Source: an uncultured Oscillibacter sp.
Lineage (GTDB): Bacteria; Bacillota; Clostridia; Oscillospirales; Oscillospiraceae
NCBI GenBank assembly: GCA_900770295.1
Contig: CAAGJQ010000140.1
Span: forward strand, 1 to 23,735
Reading direction: 5' to 3'
Length of the DNA stretch: 23,735 nucleotides
Part shown: positions 7,834-15,001 of the stretch, piece by piece
How positions within the stretch are numbered: the stretch's first letter is position 1
Layout of the letters: every line of letters starts with the position of its first letter
Made by a program: the position numbers and the translations under genes
Notes under the pieces: generated by a model
Database searches by the model: none
Seen by the model: only the letters and a program-made list of their open reading frames with translations
What the model was told of the DNA's origin: nothing

Positions 7834-9159
7834 TTGTCTTACAACGTATCATTCATCTCCCTGGGCTGTGCCAAGAACCAGGTGAACTGCGAACAGATGA
7901 TGGCGTCTGTTCAGGCCGCCGGATACAATATCCAGACCGCCCCCGAGGGCGCGGACGTGGTGGTGGTGAACACCTGCGGCTTCCTGGCCTCCGCCTGTGA
8001 GGAGGCCATCGACAACATTCTGGAAATGGCCGAGCTGAAAAAGGCGGGCCGGATCAAGAAGATTCTGGTCACGGGCTGCATGGCTCAGCGGTATCAGGAG
8101 GACATCCTGAACGAGCTGCCGGAAGTGGACGGCATTCTGGGCACCGGCAGCTACGGCGATATCGCCGGCGCCATTGCTGAGGTCATGGACAAGGGCCAGC
8201 GGCCCTGCCATATCGGCAACATTCATACCGCCAATCAGAGCGGCGAGCGCATTTTGTCCACGCCGCCCTGGTACGCCTACCTCCGCATCGCCGAGGGCTG
8301 CGACAACCACTGCGCCTATTGCGTTATCCCGTCTCTTCGGGGCAAGTACCGCAGCCGCCCCATGGGCGAACTGCTGGACGAGGCCGCGGAGCTGGCCTCC
8401 GCCGGCGTGAAGGAGCTGCTGGTCATCGCCCAGGATATCACCCGGTACGGCACGGACCTGAATGGCGAGCATCAGCTGGCGGCGCTGCTGCGGGAGCTGT
8501 GCAGGCTGGACTTCCACTGGATCCGGCTCCACTACCTGTATCCCGATGAGATCACCGACGAGCTGATCGACACCATCGCGGCGGAGCCCAAGATCCTACC
8601 CTATCTGGATATCCCCATCCAGCACTGCAACGACACCATTCTGAAGGCCATGAACCGCCGGGACACCAAGGCGTCCCTGACGGAGATGCTGGGAAAGCTC
8701 CGGGACCGCATCCCCGGCCTGGTGCTGCGGACCAGTATCATCACCGGCCTGCCCTATGAGGATGAGGATGCCTTTGAGGAGCTGTGCCAGTTCCTGCGGG
8801 AGACCCGCATCGAGCGGGCGGGCGTGTTCCCCTTCTCCCCGGAGGACGGCACGAAGGCCGCCCTGATGGACCATGTGGACACGGAAGAGGCTCAGAGACG
8901 GGCGGAGCTGGTGGTGGACGTACAGTCCGACATCATCGACGAGTACAACGAGTCCGTCCTGGGCACCGAGCGGGAGGTCCTGTGCGAGGGCTTTGACAGC
9001 CAGGCCCAGATGTTCTTCGGCCGCAGCTACGCCGAGTCCCCGGATATCGACGGGCGCGTCTATTTCACCGCCGACGGGGAAGTGGAACCCGGTACCTTTG
9101 TCAATGTCCGTTTCACCGGGACTATGGACGGCGAGCTGACCGGCGAGCTGGCGGAGTGA
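7834..9159 (+). CDS. rimO: Ribosomal protein S12 methylthiotransferase
   Basis: RimO is a radical-SAM enzyme with two iron-sulfur clusters that adds a methylthio group to an aspartate of ribosomal protein S12. TTG 7834 is the likely start: GGAGGA at 7821-7826 is 7 bases upstream, and the protein then begins at the normal family position with 441 residues; an ATG at 7786 lies before the ribosome site. The N-terminal MTTase domain has its three cluster cysteines in SLGCAKNQ (C12), NTCGF and VTGCMAQ. The radical-SAM motif is C156-x3-C160-x2-C163 (CDNHCAYC). A TRAM domain ends the protein (about 375-441). The GRILST/PSLRGKYRSR context separates RimO from MiaB, and neighbouring pgsA is a usual partner. 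Confidence 0.95.
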   Translation: MSYNVSFISLGCAKNQVNCEQMMASVQAAGYNIQTAPEGADVVVVNTCGFLASACEEAIDNILEMAELKKAGRIKKILVTGCMAQRYQEDILNELPEVDGILGTGSYGDIAGAIAEVMDKGQRPCHIGNIHTANQSGERILSTPPWYAYLRIAEGCDNHCAYCVIPSLRGKYRSRPMGELLDEAAELASAGVKELLVIAQDITRYGTDLNGEHQLAALLRELCRLDFHWIRLHYLYPDEITDELIDTIAAEPKILPYLDIPIQHCNDTILKAMNRRDTKASLTEMLGKLRDRIPGLVLRTSIITGLPYEDEDAFEELCQFLRETRIERAGVFPFSPEDGTKAALMDHVDTEEAQRRAELVVDVQSDIIDEYNESVLGTEREVLCEGFDSQAQMFFGRSYAESPDIDGRVYFTADGEVEPGTFVNVRFTGTMDGELTGELAE

Positions 9160-9189
9160 GACATCCGCTGGAAGAAGGAGAGGAAACAC

Positions 9190-9711
9190 ATGAATCTGCC
9201 TAATAAATTAACTCTTTTGCGCATTATATTGATCCCTGTATTTATGGTGGTCCTGTATTGGGGCTTCCCGGGCGCCACTTATGTGGCTCTGGTCATCTTT
9301 ATCATCGCCAGCCTGACCGACATGCTGGACGGCAAGATCGCCAGGAAGTACAACCTGGTGACGGACTTCGGCAAATTCGCAGACCCCCTGGCGGACAAGA
9401 TGCTGGTGACGGCTGCCATGCTGTGGTTTGTGGAGATCGGCCAGATGCCCGCCTGGGCGCTGCTGATCGTCATCTGCCGGGAATTCGCCGTCAGCGGATT
9501 GCGGATGATCGCCTCCGACAAGGGGCGGGTCATCGCCGCCGGCTGGTCCGGCAAGGTCAAGACCGCCTCCACCATGGTGTGCGTGGTGCTGATGTTCCTG
9601 CCCATCCCGGCCATTTTGAACACCGTCTGCGTCTGGGTCATCACCCTGACCACGCTGTACTCCGGCGTGGAGTACTTTGTGAAGAACAAGGACATCATCG
9701 CCTCTTTCTGA
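9190..9711 (+). CDS. pgsA: CDP-diacylglycerol-glycerol-3-phosphate 3-phosphatidyltransferase
   Basis: This inner-membrane enzyme makes phosphatidylglycerophosphate from CDP-diacylglycerol and glycerol 3-phosphate, the committed step to phosphatidylglycerol and cardiolipin. The 173 residues carry the CDP-alcohol phosphotransferase signature in full: D44, D47-G48, A51-R52, G61, D65 and D69. Hydrophobic spans lie at about 8-25, 28-43, 80-100, 120-140 and 140-160. GAAGGAGAGG just upstream of ATG 9190 is the ribosome site. The gene ends the long rightward run with a hairpin just after its stop. Confidence 0.95.
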   Translation: MNLPNKLTLLRIILIPVFMVVLYWGFPGATYVALVIFIIASLTDMLDGKIARKYNLVTDFGKFADPLADKMLVTAAMLWFVEIGQMPAWALLIVICREFAVSGLRMIASDKGRVIAAGWSGKVKTASTMVCVVLMFLPIPAILNTVCVWVITLTTLYSGVEYFVKNKDIIASF

Positions 9712-9719
9712 GAAAAAAA

Positions 9720-9747
9720 CCTGAGCCGCCCAAACGGGCGGCTCAGG
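9720..9747 (+). terminator. Hairpin after pgsA
   Basis: CCTGAGCCGCCC (9720-9731) and GGGCGGCTCAGG (9736-9747) form a perfect 12-bp stem with an AAAC loop. Six or more As precede it, but no T-tract follows on the + strand, so it is a weak intrinsic terminator for pgsA or an mRNA 3'-end stabiliser. Confidence 0.65.
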
Positions 9748-9788
9748 TCGATTGGGAAGGAGGCCGGCGCCGATTTGTGGGTTTGCGC

Positions 9789-9817
9789 TTGACACTGACT
9801 TGAAATCCTGCTAATAT
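9789..9817 (+). promoter_or_regulatory. Promoter of the cysE-cysS T-box transcript
   Basis: TTGACA (9789-9794), a 17-base spacer and TAATAT (9812-9817) form a near-consensus housekeeping promoter. Further -10-like hexamers (TATACT 9815-9820, TATAAT 9825-9830) follow closely, so the exact start is uncertain. Confidence 0.8.
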
Positions 9818-9824
9818 ACTGGGG

Positions 9825-10057
9825 TATAATCGAATAGCGCGATGATCGGAAAGAGTAACAGACCATCCAAAGGACAGAGAGGGCGCGTCACCGGCTGCAA
9901 GCGCGCCTACGGCGGAACCTGCGAAGTGCGTCCGGGAGCGCGGGGGATGTGGAAGCCCTCCGTCCGGCCTGCGTCAAAGGCTTTCCTTGAGTGATAAAAG
10001 AGAGTGGAACCGCGATTCGTCGCCTCTCGTACTTTGGTACGGGAGGCGTTTTTGTTT
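9825..10057 (+). promoter_or_regulatory. T-box riboswitch leader, probably tRNA-Cys sensing
   Basis: The leader fills most of the 378-base gap between pgsA and cysE. It carries the T-box itself (AGAGTGGAACCGCG, 10001-10014) and a strong intrinsic terminator: arms 10021-10032 and 10037-10048 (12 bp, one G-T pair), followed by TTTTTGTTT at 10049-10057. Upstream there is an AGTA motif near 9853-9857, a GAGAG...GGCTGCAAGC distal stem I region and GGAACC followed by TGC at 9920-9922, a fitting cysteine specifier. The antiterminator bulge reads TGGA (10005-10008), which pairs with a tRNA end UCCA, matching the U73 discriminator of tRNA-Cys. Uncharged tRNA-Cys should favour antitermination and expression of cysE-cysS. 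The leader boundaries and the specifier are inferred; the T-box and terminator are clear. Confidence 0.92.
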
Positions 10058-10089
10058 CCCTCCCGACCGACACAAGGAGTCAATTCAAT

Positions 10090-10767
10090 ATGGCAAAACG
10101 AGTAACCCGTCTGGGCGGCCTGCTGGCCGCCTACCAGCGCCGCGACCCCGCGGCCCGCAGCAAGCTGGAAATTTTTCTCCTGTACCCCGGCGTCCACGCC
10201 GTGCTCTACCACCGGCTGGCCCACTGGCTGTATGTTCACCACCGCTTTTTCCTGGCCCGGTGTGTCTCCCAGTGGAACCGGTTCTGGACCGGCATCGAGA
10301 TCCACCCCGGCGCCACCATCGGCCACCGCCTGGTCATCGACCACGGCATGGGCATCATCATCGGCGAGACGGCGGAGATCGGCGACGACTGCCTGCTGTA
10401 TCAGGGCGTCACGCTGGGCGGCACCGGCAAGGATAAGGGAAAGCGCCACCCCACGCTGGGCAACAATGTCCTGGTGGGCTCCGGCGCGAAGGTCCTGGGC
10501 CCCTTCAAGGTGGGCGACAACGCCCGCATCGCCGCCGGTGCCGTGGTGCTGGGCGAAGTGCCTCCCGGCTGCACCGCCGTGGGCGTGCCCGCCCGGGTGG
10601 TCCGGGTGAACGGCAAGCCCGTCTATTACGCCGATGACGTGGACCAGATCCACGTGGCGGACCCCGTTGTGGAAGAGATGATGCGCATGTCCCAGCGTAT
10701 TGAGGAGCTGGAAAAGGAACTGCATGAACTGAAAGAGTCGAATACGAAGAAAGAGAGGACTGCCTGA
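10090..10767 (+). CDS. cysE: Serine O-acetyltransferase
   Basis: CysE acetylates L-serine with acetyl-CoA to O-acetylserine, the acceptor for sulfide in cysteine synthesis. ATG 10090 has AAGGAG at 10074-10079; an upstream GTG frame (9991) runs through the T-box and is not real. The 225-residue protein is the short Firmicute form. An alpha-helical N-terminal part (1-65) leads into a left-handed beta-helix of hexapeptide repeats (about 68-175), with the catalytic pair D84-H85 in IDHGMG and the GGTGK acetyl-CoA loop. A charged helical, probably coiled-coil, tail covers about 190-220. cysS begins 1 base after its stop, so both are expressed from the T-box leader. Confidence 0.96.
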   Translation: MAKRVTRLGGLLAAYQRRDPAARSKLEIFLLYPGVHAVLYHRLAHWLYVHHRFFLARCVSQWNRFWTGIEIHPGATIGHRLVIDHGMGIIIGETAEIGDDCLLYQGVTLGGTGKDKGKRHPTLGNNVLVGSGAKVLGPFKVGDNARIAAGAVVLGEVPPGCTAVGVPARVVRVNGKPVYYADDVDQIHVADPVVEEMMRMSQRIEELEKELHELKESNTKKERTA

Positions 10768-10768
10768 A

Positions 10769-12220
10769 ATGTATCTGTACAATTCGGCAACGCATAAAAA
10801 GGAAGAGTTCAAGACCCATACCCCCGGCCACGTGGAGATGTACACCTGCGGCCCCACGGTCTATCACTTCGCCCACATCGGCAACCTCCGCAGCTATATC
10901 ATGGAGGACGTGCTGGAGAAGTACCTGCGCTACGCGGGCTATGACGTGAACCGCGTCATGAACATCACCGACGTGGGCCATCTGACCTCCGACGCCGACG
11001 AGGGCGAGGATAAGATGGTCAAGGGCGCCAAGCGGGAGCACAAGTCCGTTATGGAGATCGCCCAGTTCTACACCGACGCCTTCTTCGAGGACTGCCGGAA
11101 GCTGAACATCAAGCGCCCCGACGTGGTCCAGCCCGCCACCGGCTGCATCGATGAGTATATCAAGATCGTCAAGAAGCTGGAGGACACCGGCTACGCCTAC
11201 TTTGCCGGCGGCAACGTGTATTTTGACACCTCCAAGCTCAGCCGCTATTACGTGTTCAACGACCACGACGAGGAGGATTTGGCCGTGGGCGTCCGGGAGG
11301 GCGTGGAAGAGGACACCAACAAGCGGAACAAGAACGACTTCGTGCTGTGGTTCACCAAGTCCAAGTTTGAGGACCAGGCCCTGAAGTGGGACTCTCCCTG
11401 GGGCGTGGGCTATCCCGGCTGGCACATCGAGTGCTCCGGCATCTCCATGAAGTACAACGGCGAGTATCTGGACCTCCACTGCGGCGGTGTGGACAACGCC
11501 TTCCCCCATCACACCAACGAGATCGCCCAGTCCGAGAGCTATCTGGGCCATCCCTGGTGCCCCCAGTGGTTCCATGTCCACCACCTGAACACCGCCGACG
11601 GCAAGATGAGCAAGTCCAAGGGCGAGTTCCTGACCGTCTCCCTGCTGGAGGAGAAGGGCTATGACCCGCTGGCCTACCGCTATTTCTGCCTCCAGAGCCA
11701 CTACCGCAAGGCGCTGGTGTTCTCCTGGGAGAACCTGGACAATGCCGTGGCGGCCTACAACAAGCTGATCGCCCGCATCGCCGCCCTGAAGCCCGGCGAC
11801 GGGGAAGTGGACCAGGCGGTGTTTGAGCAGTACAAGGCGAAATTTGTTCAGCAGATGGGCAACGACCTGAACACCTCCATGGGCGTGACGGCCATCTTCG
11901 ACGCGCTGAAAGCCAAGACCAACGACGCCACCAAGCTGGCGCTGATCGGGGACTTTGACACGGTGCTGTCCCTGTCTCTGCTGGAAAAGGCGGCCAAGGT
12001 CCGTGACGAGCAGGCCAAGGCCCAGACAGCTCAGACCGCCGGCGGCTATACCGTCACCGGCGAGGGCGACCCGGCCATCGACGCGCTGGTCATGCAGCGG
12101 TATGAGGCCAAGAAGGCGAAGAACTTCGCCGAGGCTGACCGCATCCGGGATGAGCTGAAGGCCCAGGGGATCGAGATCGTGGATACCAAGGGCGGCGCCA
12201 GCTGGAAGCGGATATCATAA
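10769..12220 (+). CDS. cysS: Cysteinyl-tRNA synthetase
   Basis: This class I synthetase charges tRNA-Cys with cysteine. The 483 residues have the zinc ligand Cys27 in TCGPTVY, the ATP-site HIGN at 36-39, the WHIECS zinc/amino-acid region near 220-225, and the second ATP motif KMSKS at 279-283. A helical tRNA-binding and anticodon region completes the C-terminus (about 315-483), with the NFAEADRIRDEL motif. AGAGAGGAC lies upstream of ATG 10769. The stop of cysE is 1 base away, indicating translational coupling. The combination of a tRNA-Cys sensing leader, cysE and cysS in one transcript makes cysteine supply and charging respond together to uncharged tRNA. Confidence 0.97.
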   Translation: MYLYNSATHKKEEFKTHTPGHVEMYTCGPTVYHFAHIGNLRSYIMEDVLEKYLRYAGYDVNRVMNITDVGHLTSDADEGEDKMVKGAKREHKSVMEIAQFYTDAFFEDCRKLNIKRPDVVQPATGCIDEYIKIVKKLEDTGYAYFAGGNVYFDTSKLSRYYVFNDHDEEDLAVGVREGVEEDTNKRNKNDFVLWFTKSKFEDQALKWDSPWGVGYPGWHIECSGISMKYNGEYLDLHCGGVDNAFPHHTNEIAQSESYLGHPWCPQWFHVHHLNTADGKMSKSKGEFLTVSLLEEKGYDPLAYRYFCLQSHYRKALVFSWENLDNAVAAYNKLIARIAALKPGDGEVDQAVFEQYKAKFVQQMGNDLNTSMGVTAIFDALKAKTNDATKLALIGDFDTVLSLSLLEKAAKVRDEQAKAQTAQTAGGYTVTGEGDPAIDALVMQRYEAKKAKNFAEADRIRDELKAQGIEIVDTKGGASWKRIS

Positions 12221-12227
12221 AACACAC

Positions 12228-12261
12228 CAAGCGCCGCGGGAATTTCCTCCCGCGGCGCTTG
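12228..12261 (+). terminator. Hairpin terminator after cysS
   Basis: CAAGCGCCGCGGG (12228-12240) pairs perfectly with CCCGCGGCGCTTG (12249-12261), loop AATTTCCT. The stem is very strong, but the T-tract is absent, so the mechanism may differ from a canonical intrinsic terminator. Confidence 0.75.
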
Positions 12262-12292
12262 TGCTTGACCTGCCCTATGTCTGCACGGATAC

Positions 12293-12321
12293 TTGACAAA
12301 ATCCGACTATCCGTTTACTAT
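12293..12321 (+). promoter_or_regulatory. Promoter of the XRE-cupin/GNAT operon
   Basis: TTGACA (12293-12298), a 17-base spacer and TACTAT (12316-12321). A perfect TATAAT also occurs at 12340-12345 but has no matching -35. Transcription would start about 45 bases before ATG 12375. Confidence 0.75.
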
Positions 12322-12374
12322 AAAAAGGAAAAAGCACAGTATAATGGCTGTTTTGCCGGAGAGGATGGAGTCCC

Positions 12375-12929
12375 ATGGAACTGAACCGCGCCGTGGCGGA
12401 GAACATCAAGCGCATCCGAAAAAGCAAGAAGCTCAGCATGGAGCGTTTGGCGGCGGAAGCCGGCGTGTCCCGCAGCATGCTGGGCCAGATCGAGCGGGGA
12501 GAGGCCAACCCCTCCGTGGGCATCCTGGGCAAGCTGGCAAAGGCGCTGAAGGTCCCGGCGGAGGTGCTGCTGGAGAACGACGATTTCGACTCCCTGCTGC
12601 TGAGCCGGGAGCTGGACAACAAGCCCCAGCGTCTGGACGGCGGCAAGGCAGTCCTGCGGCGCAGCTTTCCCTATGACGATGCCACCCGGCAGGAGAGCTT
12701 TTTTCTGGACCTGTACATCAGCGCCAAATACGAGCCGGAGCCGTCCGTGCCCGGCTGCGTGTGCCATGCCACGGTGATGTCCGGCACGGTGAGCTTGACG
12801 GCGGAGGACCAGCCCTTCCAGCTGCTGGAGCGGGACGCCCTGCGGTTCGCGGCGGACCGGCCCTATCAGTTTGTCAATATGACCAACTCCACGGCCCGGC
12901 TGCTGCTGGTGTATCAATATCTCAAGTAA
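12375..12929 (+). CDS. XRE-family regulator with C-terminal cupin domain
   Basis: This 184-residue cytoplasmic regulator joins a helix-turn-helix (about 8-62: IRKSKKLSMERLAAEAGVSR recognition unit, with GQIERGEANPSVGIL) to a beta-barrel cupin sensor (about 110-183). Proteins of this architecture bind a small metabolite in the cupin and repress or activate neighbouring genes. The gene has its own promoter, and the acetyltransferase gene follows after 12 bases, so that gene is the most likely target besides itself. The ligand cannot be read from the sequence. A GGATGGAG stretch before ATG 12375 acts as ribosome site. Confidence 0.92.
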   Translation: MELNRAVAENIKRIRKSKKLSMERLAAEAGVSRSMLGQIERGEANPSVGILGKLAKALKVPAEVLLENDDFDSLLLSRELDNKPQRLDGGKAVLRRSFPYDDATRQESFFLDLYISAKYEPEPSVPGCVCHATVMSGTVSLTAEDQPFQLLERDALRFAADRPYQFVNMTNSTARLLLVYQYLK

Positions 12930-12941
12930 GGAGTGTTTCCA

Positions 12942-13427
12942 TTGCAGATTCGTACTGCCACCATGGCGGACCTGGATGCCGTAACTGCGGTAGAGGCCGC
13001 CTGCTTCCCCGCCGCCGAGGCGGCCACCGCGGCGGATTTCGCCGCCCGATTGGAGGTATATCCCAACCACTTCTGGCTGCTGGAGGCGGATGACGGGACC
13101 ATCGTCAGTTTTGTGGACGGCCTTGTCACCGACGAGCCCCTGCTCCGGGATGAGATGTACAGTGACGCGTCCTTCCACAACGAGCAGGGAGCCTGGCAGA
13201 TGATCTTCGGCGTCAACACCCTGCCGGCCTACCGGAAGCAGGGCATGGCGGGCCGGGTCATCCGCCGGGTCATTGAGGACGCCCGGGCCCAGGGCAGAAA
13301 GGGCTGTGTCCTGACCTGCAAGGACAAGCTGATCCACTATTATGAGACCTTTGGCTTTGTCAGCGAGGGCGTCTCGGAGTCCGTTCACGGCGGCGTGGTC
13401 TGGTACGACATGCGGCTGACATTCTGA
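12942..13427 (+). CDS. GNAT family N-acetyltransferase
   Basis: The start is TTG 12942, 8 bases after AAGGAG (12928-12933); the in-frame GTG at 12933 overlaps this site, and an ATG at 12963 would cut off the first beta strand. The 161 residues show the GNAT order: IRTATMADLDAV (first strand and helix, 3-14), a central substrate-binding part, then the acetyl-CoA motif A region near 88-105 (VNTLPAYRKQGMAGRVIRRVI; the Q/R-x-x-G-x-G/A loop is RKQGMA), and LIHYYETFGFVSEG near 132-145. It transfers an acetyl group to an unidentified amine. It lies in an operon with the XRE-cupin gene. Confidence 0.92.
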   Translation: MQIRTATMADLDAVTAVEAACFPAAEAATAADFAARLEVYPNHFWLLEADDGTIVSFVDGLVTDEPLLRDEMYSDASFHNEQGAWQMIFGVNTLPAYRKQGMAGRVIRRVIEDARAQGRKGCVLTCKDKLIHYYETFGFVSEGVSESVHGGVVWYDMRLTF

Positions 13428-13466
13428 AAACACGCACTTCAAATCAGCGAGGAGGAGACGACGGCG

Positions 13467-13601
13467 ATGGAGAAGCGCTCCGGCAGAAAAGACGGCCTTG
13501 CGGGCGGACTGGGCATCCTGGCTGTGGCCTCATACGCCTGTATCAAGGCCCTGAAAGCCATAGACACCCGGCTGAAAAAGAAAGCGGAAAAGAAACCATA
13601 A
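13467..13601 (+). CDS. Small cationic peptide with a hydrophobic core (44 residues)
   Basis: ATG 13467 follows a strong GAGGAGGAG (13449-13457) at normal distance, and the 44-codon frame ends at TAA 13599-13601, directly before a hairpin terminator. The product starts MEKRSGRKDG, has a glycine/alanine-rich hydrophobic stretch (residues 11-27, LAGGLGILAVASYACIK) that could be one membrane span, and ends in a lysine-rich tail (TRLKKKAEKKP). It belongs to the XRE-cupin/GNAT transcript. I do not recognise a family. The ribosome site, the position before the terminator and normal codon use support a real gene; the function is unknown. Confidence 0.65.
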   Translation: MEKRSGRKDGLAGGLGILAVASYACIKALKAIDTRLKKKAEKKP

Positions 13602-13632
13602 AAGAACGCCTGGCATGACGCCAGGCGTTCTT
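13602..13632. terminator. Bidirectional hairpin terminator between the small peptide gene and bioY
   Basis: AAGAACGCCTGGC (13602-13614) pairs perfectly with GCCAGGCGTTCTT (13620-13632), loop ATGAC. It sits between two convergent genes. Short A/T tracts on each flank allow it to work both ways. Confidence 0.85.
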
Positions 13633-13637
13633 GCTTC

Positions 13638-14195
13638 TTATTTCAGGAACTGTTTCACCCGGCGGCTCAGCAGCACCGCCAGGACCAGCTTCACCAGGTC
13701 CGGGATAATGTAGGGGAACACGCACCAGCCCAGAGCGGTCATCAACCCCACAGGACCGGAGTTTTGGGCATAGACCACCATGAACCAGGCGGTGCCGAAG
13801 GCATAGCACAGCGTCAGTCCCAGCACGCAGGCGGCGATGACCACCGGCAGGGATTCGCCCAGTTTGGCCGTCAACAGCCAGTAGAGCAGAGCGATGCACA
13901 GAAAGCCCACGATGTATCCGCCGGTGGTGCCCAGCAGCCAGCCCAGGCCGCCCTGGAAGCCGGCGCCGACCGGCAGTCCCACGGCGCCCAGCAGCAGATA
14001 GACCACCACGGCGTAGGTGCCACGGCGGCCGCCCAGCGTCACCAACGCCGCGAACACCGCGAAGATCTGGAGGGTGAAGGGCACCGTCATAGGAATGGTG
14101 ATCCAGGCGCACACCGCCATCAGCACCGCGAACAGCGCGATATAGGCCAGGTCCACCGTCCGAAAACGGGGTGCGGTTGTTTCTGAATGAGTCAT
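13638..14195 (-). CDS. bioY: BioY, substrate-binding component of the biotin ECF transporter
   Basis: BioY is the membrane S-component that binds biotin and, with the EcfAA'T energy module, imports it. The 185-residue protein has about six hydrophobic spans. It shows family features: the N-terminal LAYIALFAVLMAVCAWITIP, a VTLGGRRGTYAVVVYLLLGAVGLPV region and the conserved LLGTTGGYIVGF glycine motif. (Each is a segment of the visible translation.) The start is the ATG at 14195-14193: an AAGGAGG (14204-14210) sits 8 bases upstream, whereas a longer frame would run into the operator. Expression is probably repressed by BirA bound to biotinyl-AMP at the operator 14249-14280. No other biotin gene is nearby, so this is a stand-alone uptake unit. 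Confidence 0.95.
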   Translation of the reverse strand: MTHSETTAPRFRTVDLAYIALFAVLMAVCAWITIPMTVPFTLQIFAVFAALVTLGGRRGTYAVVVYLLLGAVGLPVGAGFQGGLGWLLGTTGGYIVGFLCIALLYWLLTAKLGESLPVVIAACVLGLTLCYAFGTAWFMVVYAQNSGPVGLMTALGWCVFPYIIPDLVKLVLAVLLSRRVKQFLK

Positions 14196-14226
14196 GGAAA
14201 ACGCCTCCTTGGAAGTTCTGACCATG

Positions 14227-14280
14227 AGCATACAACGAGCTGCCTCGATTGTCAACCATAAAAATAAACAAGGTTAACAA
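14227..14280 (-). promoter_or_regulatory. bioY promoter with BirA operator
   Basis: On the minus strand the sequence reads TTGTTAACC, 14 bases, GGTTGACAA (positions 14280-14249). This matches the known BirA box of Firmicutes (TTGTTAACC-N14/15-GGTTAACAA) at all but one base. The second half-site contains the -35 TTGACA (14255-14250), and after 17 bases comes a -10 TATGCT (14232-14227). BirA binding would therefore block RNA polymerase directly. Confidence 0.92.
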
Positions 14281-14294
14281 ATGCGGGAGAAAAA

Positions 14295-14313
14295 GGGAGG
14301 GCGTTGCCCTCCC
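14295..14313 (-). terminator. Intrinsic terminator of the UDG gene
   Basis: GGGAGGGC (14295-14302) and GCCCTCCC (14306-14313) form an 8-bp stem with a 3-base loop. On the minus strand it is followed by TTTTT (14294-14290). It lies between the UDG stop and the BirA operator of bioY, isolating the two units. Confidence 0.9.
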
Positions 14314-14320
14314 GGAGATG

Positions 14321-14893
14321 TCAGATATCAGTATGGGTGCAGATTTCCCGGACCTTGGCCTGAATGGACTTCAAGTCCTCGAAGGTCTCCGGCCGCTTGC
14401 CGGCGTCCCGCAGCAGCGCGGCGGGGTGGTAGATGGCGGTCATCTGTACGCCGCCCCGGGTGAACCACTGGCCGTGCTCGCTGGTGATCCTGAAATCCTC
14501 CTTGATGATGGCCTTGGCGGCGATGCGGCCGAGACACACGATGATCTTGGGCCGCAGCAGCGCCGTCTGGCGGCGCAGCCAGCCGATGCAGGCGTCCTGC
14601 TCCACATTCAGCGGGTCCCGGTTCTGGGGCGGACGGCATTTCACCACGTTGGCGATATAGACCTTGGTACGGTCCAGGCCGATGATCTCCAGCATGTCAT
14701 CCAGCAGCTGCCCCGCCGGACCTACAAAGGGGATGCCCTGCTCGTCCTCCCGCTGGCCCGGGCCCTCGCCGATGAGAAGAATCTCCGCGTCCCGGGCGCC
14801 GTCCCCGAAGACCAGATGGGTCCTCGTCTCTGCCAGGGCGCAGCCCCGGCACTGCATGCACTCCTGTTTCAGGACCTCCCAGCCGTCCGCCAT
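14321..14893 (-). CDS. Family 4 (type-4) uracil-DNA glycosylase
   Basis: The enzyme removes uracil from DNA and starts base-excision repair. The 190-residue product has the family-4 signatures: GEGPGQRED at 42-50, the four iron-sulfur cysteines C15, C18, C86 and C102, with an extra C12, and the IYHPAALLR motif near 157-165. The first ATG is 14893-14891, preceded by AAAGGGG (14902-14908) at 8 bases. It has its own promoter and terminator, so it is a single-gene unit. Family 4 enzymes are heat-stable in archaea and thermophiles but are also common in Firmicutes. Confidence 0.95.
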   Translation of the reverse strand: MADGWEVLKQECMQCRGCALAETRTHLVFGDGARDAEILLIGEGPGQREDEQGIPFVGPAGQLLDDMLEIIGLDRTKVYIANVVKCRPPQNRDPLNVEQDACIGWLRRQTALLRPKIIVCLGRIAAKAIIKEDFRITSEHGQWFTRGGVQMTAIYHPAALLRDAGKRPETFEDLKSIQAKVREICTHTDI

Positions 14894-14921
14894 GATATCC
14901 GCCCCTTTCTGTGTGGAAAAA

Positions 14922-14950
14922 AGTATACCACGAAAAAACCGCCTGTGCAA
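14922..14950 (-). promoter_or_regulatory. Promoter of the UDG gene
   Basis: On the minus strand TTGCAC (14950-14945), 17 bases, TATACT (14927-14922). The start would lie about 20 bases before the ATG, leaving room for the AAAGGGG ribosome site. Confidence 0.75.
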
Positions 14951-15001
14951 TGCGCGGATATTCTCCTCCCACAGGGAAACACTGGTGAGCAGGAGGGCGG
15001 G

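Noticed and set aside
9991..10089. GTG start of cysE inside the T-box
   Set aside because: The extension would translate the T-box and terminator; ATG 10090 has AAGGAG.
14249..15001. N-terminal extension of the CmpB-family frame
   Set aside because: It runs antisense to the UDG gene and over the BirA operator; a proper ribosome site occurs just before 15002.
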